From NCBI GenBank assembly GCA_032251335.1, contig JAVVDW010000004.1:62001-126000 (forward strand): 64,000 nucleotides of DNA, given 5' to 3'. The DNA comes from UM-FILTER-40-17 sp032251335. Its GTDB lineage: Bacteria > Bacteroidota > Bacteroidia > Flavobacteriales > Flavobacteriaceae. The notes beneath the pieces were generated by a model. The model searched no databases, was not told the DNA's origin, and saw nothing but the letters and a program-made list of their open reading frames with translations. The position numbers and the translations under genes are program-made. Below are positions 1 to 7,085 of the stretch, piece by piece; within the stretch, counting starts at the first letter, position 1; each line of letters opens with the position of its first letter.

Positions 1-443
1 TGCACGATATTTTGTGATACGTTATTGGTAAAAAGCTGCTTGGCAAGTTGTTGTGTAATGGTGCTGGCGCCACCCCGAGTGCCTAAAAACATCAGGGCGC
101 GGAAAGTGCCACGGGCATCAATCCCTGCATGTTCGTAGAAACGGATGTCTTCGGTGGCTATCAAAGCGCTGATAAGATGCGGGGGCAATTCTTCGAAGGG
201 AACGGGCGTTCGGTTGTCATTGAAATAAAATTTCCCTAAAGTTTTACCGTCAGCTGCTATGATTTCTGTAGCCAAATTGGTATCGGGGTTTTCTAAAATT
301 TCAAATGTGGGCAGCTTTCCAAAAACGCCCCAAGAGGCCAATAAGAAAATAAAAACGACAAAAAGCAATCCGCCGGCAAAAAGCCTCCAAAACCATTTGT
401 TGATGATTTTTGAAAGATTGGGTGTTTTTTTTCTGCTACTCAT
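1..443 (-). CDS. Penicillin-binding protein 1A-type peptidoglycan glycosyltransferase, N-terminal part
   Basis: The first 147 codons are present and the gene runs off the left edge. Residues 1-20 are basic and cytoplasmic, residues 21-40 form one membrane anchor, and the glycosyltransferase (GT51) domain follows. Family motifs are visible: the catalytic Glu98 lies in ATEDIRFYEHAG, and GASTITQQLAKQLF follows at about 125-138. Class A PBPs polymerise lipid II and, through a C-terminal transpeptidase not seen here, crosslink the wall. The start is the ATG at 443, which overlaps the end of gldH by 8 bases, so the two are probably cotranscribed. The family is certain; whether it should be called mrcA or ponA cannot be decided from this part. 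Confidence 0.9.
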   Translation of the reverse strand, partial: MSSRKKTPNLSKIINKWFWRLFAGGLLFVVFIFLLASWGVFGKLPTFEILENPDTNLATEIIAADGKTLGKFYFNDNRTPVPFEELPPHLISALIATEDIRFYEHAGIDARGTFRALMFLGTRGGASTITQQLAKQLFTNNVSQNIV

Positions 444-936
444 GATTTGTTTCTTCTAAAGATTGACGTTCTATACGGAAACCCACATCGGTAATTCCTT
501 TTAAATTCTCTATAGGCCGGGTCTTGCCATTTTCCCGCATGGCTTGGCGGATGTTGAGTGTGTAATTTCCGGATTCGGGAAACCGAACACTTTCTTTATA
601 CCAAAGCTTGTTTTCTTTTAAATCGGAAAATCCGGTTCCCATCCAGCTACCATCCGGATTTGCCATTCTGTATTCGAGGGTATCGGTTTGCACCATACCG
701 TTTGGAAATTCTAACTGTGTAATTAAAAAAATATTGCTGAAACGAAAGGCATTGTTGTTTCTTAGTTGCAAAAAAAGGTCATATTTGTGAATGCTGTCCG
801 GCGGCTGAAAGTTGAAAACCACCAATGAATCTTTATGCCAGCCTTTGGGCAAGGCTTCATAGGCCTCATAAATGCGACGAGAATCGCAGCCAAAGGACAT
901 CAGTATCAAACACAGCGACAAAATTCTAACGGGCAT
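436..936 (-). CDS. gldH: Gliding motility lipoprotein GldH
   Basis: A 166-residue lipoprotein needed for gliding in Flavobacterium. I start it at the ATG at 936 rather than the upstream 993, because only the shorter form begins with a signal peptide and lipobox (LMSFGC, lipidated Cys at residue 17). No catalytic motif is visible and the biochemical role is unknown. The gene overlaps the end of the ricT-like gene by 11 bases and the start of the PBP gene by 8, giving a ricT-gldH-PBP order that I recall from other flavobacteria. The assignment rests on the lipoprotein layout, the size and this context. Confidence 0.85.
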   Translation of the reverse strand: MPVRILSLCLILMSFGCDSRRIYEAYEALPKGWHKDSLVVFNFQPPDSIHKYDLFLQLRNNNAFRFSNIFLITQLEFPNGMVQTDTLEYRMANPDGSWMGTGFSDLKENKLWYKESVRFPESGNYTLNIRQAMRENGKTRPIENLKGITDVGFRIERQSLEETNHE

Positions 937-2074
937 TTCGAGGCGATTTCTTCCTGTTATTTTTATTTCTACGTGATTTTGCGGGTCTGTCAAAACGATT
1001 CAAACTGTCTTGTCCGACCACGTTTCCGTATTCTACAGTAACTTCTTTGAGTACCTCAACTGCAAAATCTTCAAGATTGGAAACGGTTTCTTTTCTCTCA
1101 TTCATAGCAATCACTTCGTTGGCTTTTTGTGCTGAAAGCATGTGCCAATTCATCCATTCTCCTTCGTAGGCGTACCAAAGGACACCTTTGAAAATGTCTA
1201 TTTTTTGACAGATGGCCACCCCTTTTGTGGTGAAGATTTTTTTCTCAGTTTCCGGAAAATCTTGCAAAGCATCGAGATAGGCATCGAGCTCATAGTTTAA
1301 ACAACACTTGAGTTTTCCGCATTGTCCGGCAAGTTTTTGTGGGTTTAAAGAGAGTTGTTGGTATTTTGCCGCCGAGGTATTTACGGAACGAAAATCGGTG
1401 AGCCAGGTGCTGCAACACAGTTCGCGACCGCAGGAACCAATACCGCCCAATCTGGAAGCTTCTTGCCGTAGGCCAATTTGTTTCATTTCGATACGAATGG
1501 CAAAGAGTCGGGCGTATTCTTTAATGAGTTGTCTAAAATCTACACGTCCTTCGGCGGTGTAGTAAAAAATTGCTTTTGAGCCGTCGCCTTGCACTTCTAC
1601 ATCCGAAATTTTCATCTGCAAGCCAAGCCGAATGGCGATTTCTCTGGATTTGGTCTGTATGCTTTCTTCTTTGCTTCTAGATTCTTTCCAAACGTCCAAA
1701 TCTCTTTGCGAAGCTTTTCTGTATATTTTTTTGATGTCGGGACTGTCTATACTTACTTTCTTTTTTCGCATCTGAATACCGACGAGTTCGCCTGTGAGGG
1801 TTACGATACCGATGTCGTGGCCGGATTGAGCTTCGGTAGCGACAGCGTCATTGATATGTAGTGGAATATGTTCCGGATTTTTAAAAAATTCTTTTCGCCC
1901 GTTTTTGAAACCCACTTCAACTAAAGGAAAGGGTTCTTGTCCGGAAGGCAATTTCATATTAGACAGCCAATCAAAGACGGTGAGCTTGTTGCAACCGGAA
2001 GTGCCACAGGTGCCGTTGTTTTTGCATCCTTTGGGCGTTCCGCCTGTATCTGTTGAGCAATTGCTGCAAGCCAT
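926..2074 (-). CDS. ricT: PSP1-domain protein, RicT/YaaT-like
   Basis: 382 residues. The N-terminus is a Cys-rich segment (residues 3-28, CSNC through SGC). A PSP1 domain occupies about 70-300 and carries the family signature CGRELCCSTWL and, further on, CGKLKCCLNYELD. The C-terminal tail is very basic (KSRRNKNNRKKSPRNAR). In Bacillus the homologue YaaT/RicT forms a complex with two Fe-S clusters that acts with RNase Y in mRNA maturation. Partners RicA and RicF are not in this window, so a different partner is likely in Bacteroidota. The gene is translationally coupled to gldH by an 11-base overlap. Confidence 0.85.
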   Translation of the reverse strand: MACSNCSTDTGGTPKGCKNNGTCGTSGCNKLTVFDWLSNMKLPSGQEPFPLVEVGFKNGRKEFFKNPEHIPLHINDAVATEAQSGHDIGIVTLTGELVGIQMRKKKVSIDSPDIKKIYRKASQRDLDVWKESRSKEESIQTKSREIAIRLGLQMKISDVEVQGDGSKAIFYYTAEGRVDFRQLIKEYARLFAIRIEMKQIGLRQEASRLGGIGSCGRELCCSTWLTDFRSVNTSAAKYQQLSLNPQKLAGQCGKLKCCLNYELDAYLDALQDFPETEKKIFTTKGVAICQKIDIFKGVLWYAYEGEWMNWHMLSAQKANEVIAMNERKETVSNLEDFAVEVLKEVTVEYGNVVGQDSLNRFDRPAKSRRNKNNRKKSPRNAR

Positions 2075-2131
2075 AAATTCGTTTTTGGTTAGGGTTTAAA
2101 AGTATTAAATAAACAGCGGATTAAAAAATTT

Positions 2132-3145
2132 TTAAAAACGCAATTCATAATTGAGTTTATAGGATACCGAGCCTATTTCTTCCGCCGACTTAAAAATATT
2201 GCGGAAAAGTGTGTTAGACCAGCCTATACGCTGTGTGAAGGTCTTGAAATCTTCTTTTTTCCAATCGAATTCTTTGTTAAATAAAAAATCCGGTGAAGCA
2301 TAGCAAAAAGTGTAGTCGTGAATCAATCCTGCTGATGTCTGAACTTCCGACATTTGCTCATCAATTTTGGCAGGTGCCATCAAGAGAATTTCATGTGTTT
2401 TGCACTGCTGTTTCAATTGATCTAAAATCTTGGTATAATGCGGGACAATTTCTGTTAAATCAAAATTTTGATAGTCGGTTTCCCCTAGTTTTTTGATGGG
2501 TCGAATTTGCAAAATATCAAAACTGTCTCCGCAAAATGTATCGAAAATATGACCTAACTCGTAAAAATTGTCTTTGTTGAAGGTATAATTGATGCGCACA
2601 TTAAAGTCAAAGTCTTGCTTGCACTTTTTAAAAATTTCGAAAACCTGTACAAACTTTTCAAAATTACCTTTCTGCATAAAGTGCTCGTAGGAAGCTTTGG
2701 AAACGCCGTGGAGCGAAATTGTAAACTCGTGCAATCCGGCCTTCAGCAAATCTCTTATCGAAGCTTCCGTCAACAAATTGGCATTGGTAGTCAGCGATAT
2801 GTAAGGCACGCCATATTGTTTTCCCAAAGTGACCAAATGGGGCAAATCTTTGTAAAGTGTTGGTTCTGTACCACAGCCTATTTGCAATTTGAGAGCCCTA
2901 TTAAACACCAAGTTTGCCATGCGTTGCGCGTCTTTGTCATTTAAAACTCCCTTTAGTTTTTTTACGTAGTTTTCGTCCGTAAAGTAGCACATACGGCAAC
3001 GCAAATTGCAAGCCATGACCGGATCTAAATTAACCGATAAGTAGCGCATGCCCAAACGGTGCATCAGGTAAAGTGCCAGAAATTTTATCCGGTGGTTTTT
3101 GATGCGACTGTTGAGCTTGAGCAGCTTGTATATTCCGTTTTTCAT
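2132..3145 (-). CDS. Radical SAM protein
   Basis: 337 residues. The cluster motif CNLRCRMC (C-x3-C-x2-C) sits near residue 47, followed by the usual partial TIM barrel. It binds a 4Fe-4S cluster and S-adenosylmethionine. The N-terminal 35 residues are basic and somewhat hydrophobic. No extra Cys-rich SPASM region is seen; only isolated cysteines occur after the barrel. The substrate is unknown. It lies between ricT and trhO on the same strand with gaps of about 50 bases, so it may be part of the same transcript, but neither neighbour suggests a substrate. Confidence 0.8.
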   Translation of the reverse strand: MKNGIYKLLKLNSRIKNHRIKFLALYLMHRLGMRYLSVNLDPVMACNLRCRMCYFTDENYVKKLKGVLNDKDAQRMANLVFNRALKLQIGCGTEPTLYKDLPHLVTLGKQYGVPYISLTTNANLLTEASIRDLLKAGLHEFTISLHGVSKASYEHFMQKGNFEKFVQVFEIFKKCKQDFDFNVRINYTFNKDNFYELGHIFDTFCGDSFDILQIRPIKKLGETDYQNFDLTEIVPHYTKILDQLKQQCKTHEILLMAPAKIDEQMSEVQTSAGLIHDYTFCYASPDFLFNKEFDWKKEDFKTFTQRIGWSNTLFRNIFKSAEEIGSVSYKLNYELRF

Positions 3146-3190
3146 AGGTTTTGAAAGTGCAAACGAACTGCAAAAATGGCTTGATTTGAA

Positions 3191-4219
3191 TTATTTAAAC
3201 GGCAAAACTTCGCTGCGTCCTTTTTTGAAAATTTTATTGCTGTTTTTCTTGCCTTTGCGAAGTTTCTTGCGTTCTTCGTAGGGCAAAAACGTAATATTTA
3301 TACAAGCATCGGAGCAGCAATGTTGCATTTTTTCGGCACAAGCATCGCATTGTATAAAAAGTAGGTTGCAGGCCTCGTTGGCACAATTCACATGGGTGTC
3401 GCAAGCGGCGCCACATTGATGACAATGCGCAATGACATCCGGCGATATGCGTTCGGCGCGGCGTTCGTCAAACACAAAATTTTTACCGATAAACTTGTTT
3501 TCCAAACCTTTGTCTTGTAACTGACGTACGTAGTTGATGATACCGCCTTCGAGCTGAAAAACCTTTTGAAAGCCCTTGTGCTTGAAGTAGGCACTCGCTT
3601 TTTCGCAACGAATACCTCCCGTGCAATACATGACTATGTTTTTATCAGTCTCATTTCCTTTTATGGTTTCTTCAATGATGGGCAAAGAGTCTCTAAAAGT
3701 ATCCACATCGGGTGTCCAGGCATTTTTGAAATGACCGATTTCACTTTCATAGTGGTTACGCATATCAATAAGCACCGTATTGGGTTGCTCAATGATTTGG
3801 TTAAAAGAAGCTGCATCGAGGTGAATACCTTTGTCTGTGACGTCAAAAGTAGCATCGTTGAGGCCGTCGGCCAATATTTTGTCGCGGACTTTAATTTTCA
3901 ATTTTAAGAATGAAAAATTGTCTTGCTCCACCGCGATGTTGAGCCGTACATTTTGAAGAAAGGTGATGCTGTCTAAATGTTTTTTAAATGCTTCAAAATG
4001 CTCCGAAGGTACAGATAGCTGGGCGTTGATGCCTTCTTTGGCTACATAAATGCGTCCAAGGACGTCCAAATCGTTCCAAATGATGAAAAGGTGGTCTCTA
4101 AAAATTTGAGGGTTTCCGATATGTGCATATTGATAAAAAGAAAGCGTCAGCCGTTTTTGATTGGCAGCGGCAATAAGTTCTTCCCTTTCTCTTGCACTCA
4201 ATTTATTGTACAGTTGCAT
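3191..4219 (-). CDS. trhO: tRNA uridine(34) hydroxylase TrhO (rhodanese family)
   Basis: 342 residues. An N-terminal acylphosphatase-like domain (about 20-115) is followed by a rhodanese domain (about 135-235) with the active-site loop YCTGGIRCEKA, Cys199 being the expected catalytic residue. A Cys-rich C-terminal segment (CHQCGAACDTH, CDACAEKMQHCC) is probably a metal site. In E. coli TrhO (YceA) forms 5-hydroxyuridine at tRNA position 34. The domain order and the CTGGIRCEKA loop are diagnostic. It lies upstream of the radical SAM gene with a 45-base gap. A -7-like TAGCTTTG occurs on the minus strand at 4256-4263, but I see no matching -33 element. Confidence 0.92.
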   Translation of the reverse strand: MQLYNKLSAREREELIAAANQKRLTLSFYQYAHIGNPQIFRDHLFIIWNDLDVLGRIYVAKEGINAQLSVPSEHFEAFKKHLDSITFLQNVRLNIAVEQDNFSFLKLKIKVRDKILADGLNDATFDVTDKGIHLDAASFNQIIEQPNTVLIDMRNHYESEIGHFKNAWTPDVDTFRDSLPIIEETIKGNETDKNIVMYCTGGIRCEKASAYFKHKGFQKVFQLEGGIINYVRQLQDKGLENKFIGKNFVFDERRAERISPDVIAHCHQCGAACDTHVNCANEACNLLFIQCDACAEKMQHCCSDACINITFLPYEERKKLRKGKKNSNKIFKKGRSEVLPFK

Positions 4220-4305
4220 GCTATACGAATATTTGGGTTAAAAAAAAGTTTGATGCAAAGCTACGTATTTTTACAACAAAGCTGTTGATTTACCATTCGG
4301 GCTTC

Positions 4306-5097
4306 TTAAAAGTCGAGCCATTCGGAAGAAACGACGGCGGGAAAATCTTGAAGACAGAAACGCGTATCCAATTCGGTCTTGTTAAAATAGAACGAAAACT
4401 CAGCTTTGTTTTTAGAAACGCGTTGCAATTCATTTGCCTCCAACACCCTAAGTGTCTGCCTAGCTACCGCATGACCGGAATCTAAGATTTGGAATTCCGG
4501 GGGTACAATCTTTCGGATTTCGGGAATTAAAAAAGGAAAATGCGTACAACCGAGCACCAAAGTATCGACACCGTTTGCCAACATGGGCTGTAGGTACTTC
4601 TTTAGCAGCAAGCGGGTTTGCTCGCTATCCATTTTTCCGGCTTCTATGAGTTCTACCAAACCTTCTCCTACCTGTTCGAAGACTTCAATTCCGGATGTGT
4701 ATTTTTGCATGGTATGGTGAAAAAGTTGGCTGCTTAGCGTACCTCTGGTGGCCAGCACGCCCACTTTTTTTGTCTTGGTTTGCAGCGCAGCCGGCTTGAT
4801 GGCCGGTTCGATGCCGATAAATGGAATGTCGTAGCTGTGTCTCAAATAATCGATGGCATTGGTGGTGGCCGTATTGCAGGCTACAACAACTATTTTACAG
4901 CCGAACGCACGCAATTTTTCTGTGTTTTTAACAGACAAAGCAATAATTTCGTCTTGAGATTTGGTGCCGTAGGGTGCGTGCCGGCTATCAGCCAAATAGA
5001 TGCCCGATTCATGCGGCATCAAGCTCACTATGCGCTTCCAAATGGTAGTGCCACCAATGCCGGAGTCGAAAATGCCTATGGGTGCTTCTGCTGACAT
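4306..5097 (-). CDS. murI: Glutamate racemase
   Basis: 263 residues; interconverts L- and D-glutamate for peptidoglycan. The two catalytic cysteines are Cys74 in VVACNTATTNA and Cys184 in VLGCTHFPFL, and the N-terminal IGIFDSGIGG is the family signature. The open frame reaches back to 5148, but that extension would run through the terminator at 5104-5149. The ATG at 5097 (MSAEAPIGIFDSG) gives the usual family length, so I use it. It is the last gene of the minus-strand envelope block and, being behind a terminator, may depend on readthrough or a promoter of its own. Confidence 0.95.
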   Translation of the reverse strand: MSAEAPIGIFDSGIGGTTIWKRIVSLMPHESGIYLADSRHAPYGTKSQDEIIALSVKNTEKLRAFGCKIVVVACNTATTNAIDYLRHSYDIPFIGIEPAIKPAALQTKTKKVGVLATRGTLSSQLFHHTMQKYTSGIEVFEQVGEGLVELIEAGKMDSEQTRLLLKKYLQPMLANGVDTLVLGCTHFPFLIPEIRKIVPPEFQILDSGHAVARQTLRVLEANELQRVSKNKAEFSFYFNKTELDTRFCLQDFPAVVSSEWLDF

Positions 5098-5103
5098 ACT
5101 TGT

Positions 5104-5149
5104 AAAAAAAAAGTTGCCAAAAAGTAAGCATTTCTTACTTGATGGCAAC
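5104..5149 (-). terminator. Intrinsic terminator after ompH
   Basis: Read on the minus strand: stem GTTGCCA at 5149-5143 pairs with TGGCAAC at 5119-5113, with a further inner stem AAGTAAG/CTTACTT, then an uninterrupted T run (plus-strand A's 5104-5112). It lies 19 bases past the ompH stop and just upstream of the murI start chosen here. Confidence 0.85.
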
Positions 5150-5168
5150 CTAATTGATGTGATTTGTA

Positions 5169-5669
5169 TTAAATGCCGAGTGCTTTTTTAACTTCGGGCG
5201 ATAAATCTTTGCCGTCGGCCACAATCAAAGTAGTTACGTCTAAAACGTATTCATAACCTAATTGTTTGGCTACCGTTTGGATAGTTGTGCGCACTTTTTC
5301 CATGATAGGTGCGTAAAGGTCTGAACGTTTTTTCTGCAAATCTTGTGAAGCAGTTTGTTGTGCATCGCGGATGCGGGCTTCTGTTTCGGCCAATTCGGTA
5401 GCGCGTCTTTGGTTTACTTCTTTGGGTTGGGTTTCTGCCTCACTTTCGTAAAGCTCCAATTTTTTCTGATACTCGGTTGCTGAAGCCTGTATGTCTTTGC
5501 GGTAGGTTTCTTCCAATTTTTCTAGTTGTTTGTTGGCCGCAATGGCATCGGGCAGTGCTTGAATAATTTCTTGGGTATTGATATGCGCTATTTTTCCTTG
5601 TGCATATCCAAATGAGCTGAGCGCAACTGTTGCAACGATTACGAGTAGAGTTGTTTTTAATTGTTTCAT
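5169..5669 (-). CDS. OmpH/Skp family periplasmic chaperone
   Basis: 166 residues from the ATG at 5669; a TTG nine bases upstream is possible but unnecessary. A signal peptide (MKQLKTTLLVIVATVALSSFGYAQ, cut after the AQ) is followed by an Skp-like protein: a short beta segment GKIAHINTQEIIQALP, a long charged helical hairpin (about 45-115), and the closing strand YVLDVTTLIVADG. Skp trimers hold unfolded outer membrane proteins in the periplasm. It sits directly after a longer paralogue and bamA, and ends at the terminator at 5104-5149. Confidence 0.92.
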   Translation of the reverse strand: MKQLKTTLLVIVATVALSSFGYAQGKIAHINTQEIIQALPDAIAANKQLEKLEETYRKDIQASATEYQKKLELYESEAETQPKEVNQRRATELAETEARIRDAQQTASQDLQKKRSDLYAPIMEKVRTTIQTVAKQLGYEYVLDVTTLIVADGKDLSPEVKKALGI

Positions 5670-5707
5670 TGTTTTCAAAATTTACTTAAAATTAATCCGG
5701 ATTGTGT

Positions 5708-6976
5708 TTATGAATTGTTTTCTTTTTTATTTTCTTTTTCTTGATTTTTCTTTTCTTTGGCTTCTTTTAGTTTTTTTCGTCTTTCTTCAAATTCTTTGAT
5801 TCTGCGTTGTCTTTCTTCTTCAGCGGCTTTCCTACGGGCATCTATTGCTTTTTGCCTGTCCGATCGGGTATCTACTTGTGTGGAATCTTTGGGGGTTTCA
5901 CCCTTGGTGGCTTCCGTTTTTGTAGCAACTTTGTCTTTGATTTCAGTAGCTATATTCACCGTAGTATCTTTCTGTTGAGAAACTTTCCCTTCTCTCTCTG
6001 CCCTGATTTGTTCTATGGTTTTGCCGCTTCTCTTAGCTTCTCTTTCGTCCAAAAGTCTTTGTCGTCTTTCCTCTAGGTCTTTTAGACGTTGCGCTTTGAG
6101 CGCCTCGGCTTCTTGTTTTTTAGCATCGAGGTTTTGTCGTCTTTCATCTGCCTTAGAGGGCTTTGTCGCCGTAGTATCTACTACGTTGTCGCCTCTTTCT
6201 GCGCGAATTTGCGCTACCGTTTTACCGGTTTTCCGGGCTTCTCGTTGGTCGAGCAGGAGTTGCCTTCTTTCGTCAAATTGTTTTTGACGGTCTGCCCGTG
6301 CTTTTTCAATAGCAGCTCTTCTGTCTTCAAGTGCTTTGAGTCTATCCAGCCTTCGCTGCTCTATGAGTTCTTCTCTTGACAGTGTAGCCGGGTCTGTTTC
6401 TTCCAATATGTCATCGATCGTTTCTGTTACCTCATTGCCTTGTGCATCAATTTTTGCATTGCGATTTATGATGCGTACAATCAGGTCGCTAATATCGTAT
6501 TTTTTTGCGGAATACAACATCACAACATCTGCAGATTTATCAAAAACAAAATCGTATTGTCTTTTGGACGCTATTTCTTGTACGGCGTTGAACACTTGGT
6601 CTTGAACGGGCTGGACCAGCTGTCTTTTTTGTATTTCCAAATCGCCGTTGGGGCCAAATCGCTTCTGTTGATAATCTACAATTTCATTTTCTAAAAAAGC
6701 GATTTCTTCCTCCTTTTCTCTGATGAGCTCTTTGGTTAAAAACACTTTTTCTTTCTCTAAAGCTTCTCTTTGTTGTGACACTTCGCTAAATCTTTCGTCT
6801 ATTTCTGCCTTCCATTCGGCTACCTTTTCATCGAGAAGTTGCGAGGCTTGTTGGTACTCCGGAACACTTTTTAAAATGAATTCCATGTCCACGTAAGCAA
6901 TTCTTATGCCACGTTGTGCATAGAGCGACAAAGTGCTAAGAAAAAAGACGAATAGAATAAGGTGTTTGGCTTTCAT
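5708..6976 (-). CDS. OmpH/Skp family protein with long charged repeat-bearing C-terminal extension
   Basis: 422 residues, more than twice the normal Skp length. A signal peptide (1-21, ending YAQ) and a complete Skp-like unit (about 24-170, IRIAYVDMEFILKSVPEY to ISDLIVRIINRN) are followed by about 250 residues that are almost all Arg, Lys, Glu, Gln and Asp. The extension holds a duplicated module: residues 234-263 (FDERRQLLLDQREARKTGKT then VAQIRAERGD) and 301-330 (LEERRQRLLDEREAKRSGKT then IEQIRAEREG), with a partial third copy near 395-410. It is probably a long single helix or coiled coil in the periplasm. Its position between bamA and the ordinary ompH implies a role in outer membrane protein assembly; the function of the extension is unknown. 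Confidence 0.9.
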   Translation of the reverse strand: MKAKHLILFVFFLSTLSLYAQRGIRIAYVDMEFILKSVPEYQQASQLLDEKVAEWKAEIDERFSEVSQQREALEKEKVFLTKELIREKEEEIAFLENEIVDYQQKRFGPNGDLEIQKRQLVQPVQDQVFNAVQEIASKRQYDFVFDKSADVVMLYSAKKYDISDLIVRIINRNAKIDAQGNEVTETIDDILEETDPATLSREELIEQRRLDRLKALEDRRAAIEKARADRQKQFDERRQLLLDQREARKTGKTVAQIRAERGDNVVDTTATKPSKADERRQNLDAKKQEAEALKAQRLKDLEERRQRLLDEREAKRSGKTIEQIRAEREGKVSQQKDTTVNIATEIKDKVATKTEATKGETPKDSTQVDTRSDRQKAIDARRKAAEEERQRRIKEFEERRKKLKEAKEKKNQEKENKKENNS

Positions 6977-7085
6977 TTAGCGTGTTGGTTTGTTTAAACA
7001 CACAGAATTTAAGTGCTGAAAATCAATTTTTTGCGGCATGCTTTTTAATCTTAAATAAGGCATCGGTCTCCAAATTAGATCTGTT

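Noticed and set aside
937..993. Longer N-terminus for GldH
   Set aside because: The extension would bury the lipoprotein signal peptide, which begins at 936.
5098..5148. Longer N-terminus for MurI
   Set aside because: It would be encoded by the terminator of the preceding ompH gene and is not part of the family.
6015..6379. Ser/Phe-rich plus-strand frames in the ompH region
   Set aside because: They are the antisense of Arg/Glu-rich codons in the charged tail and carry no motif.
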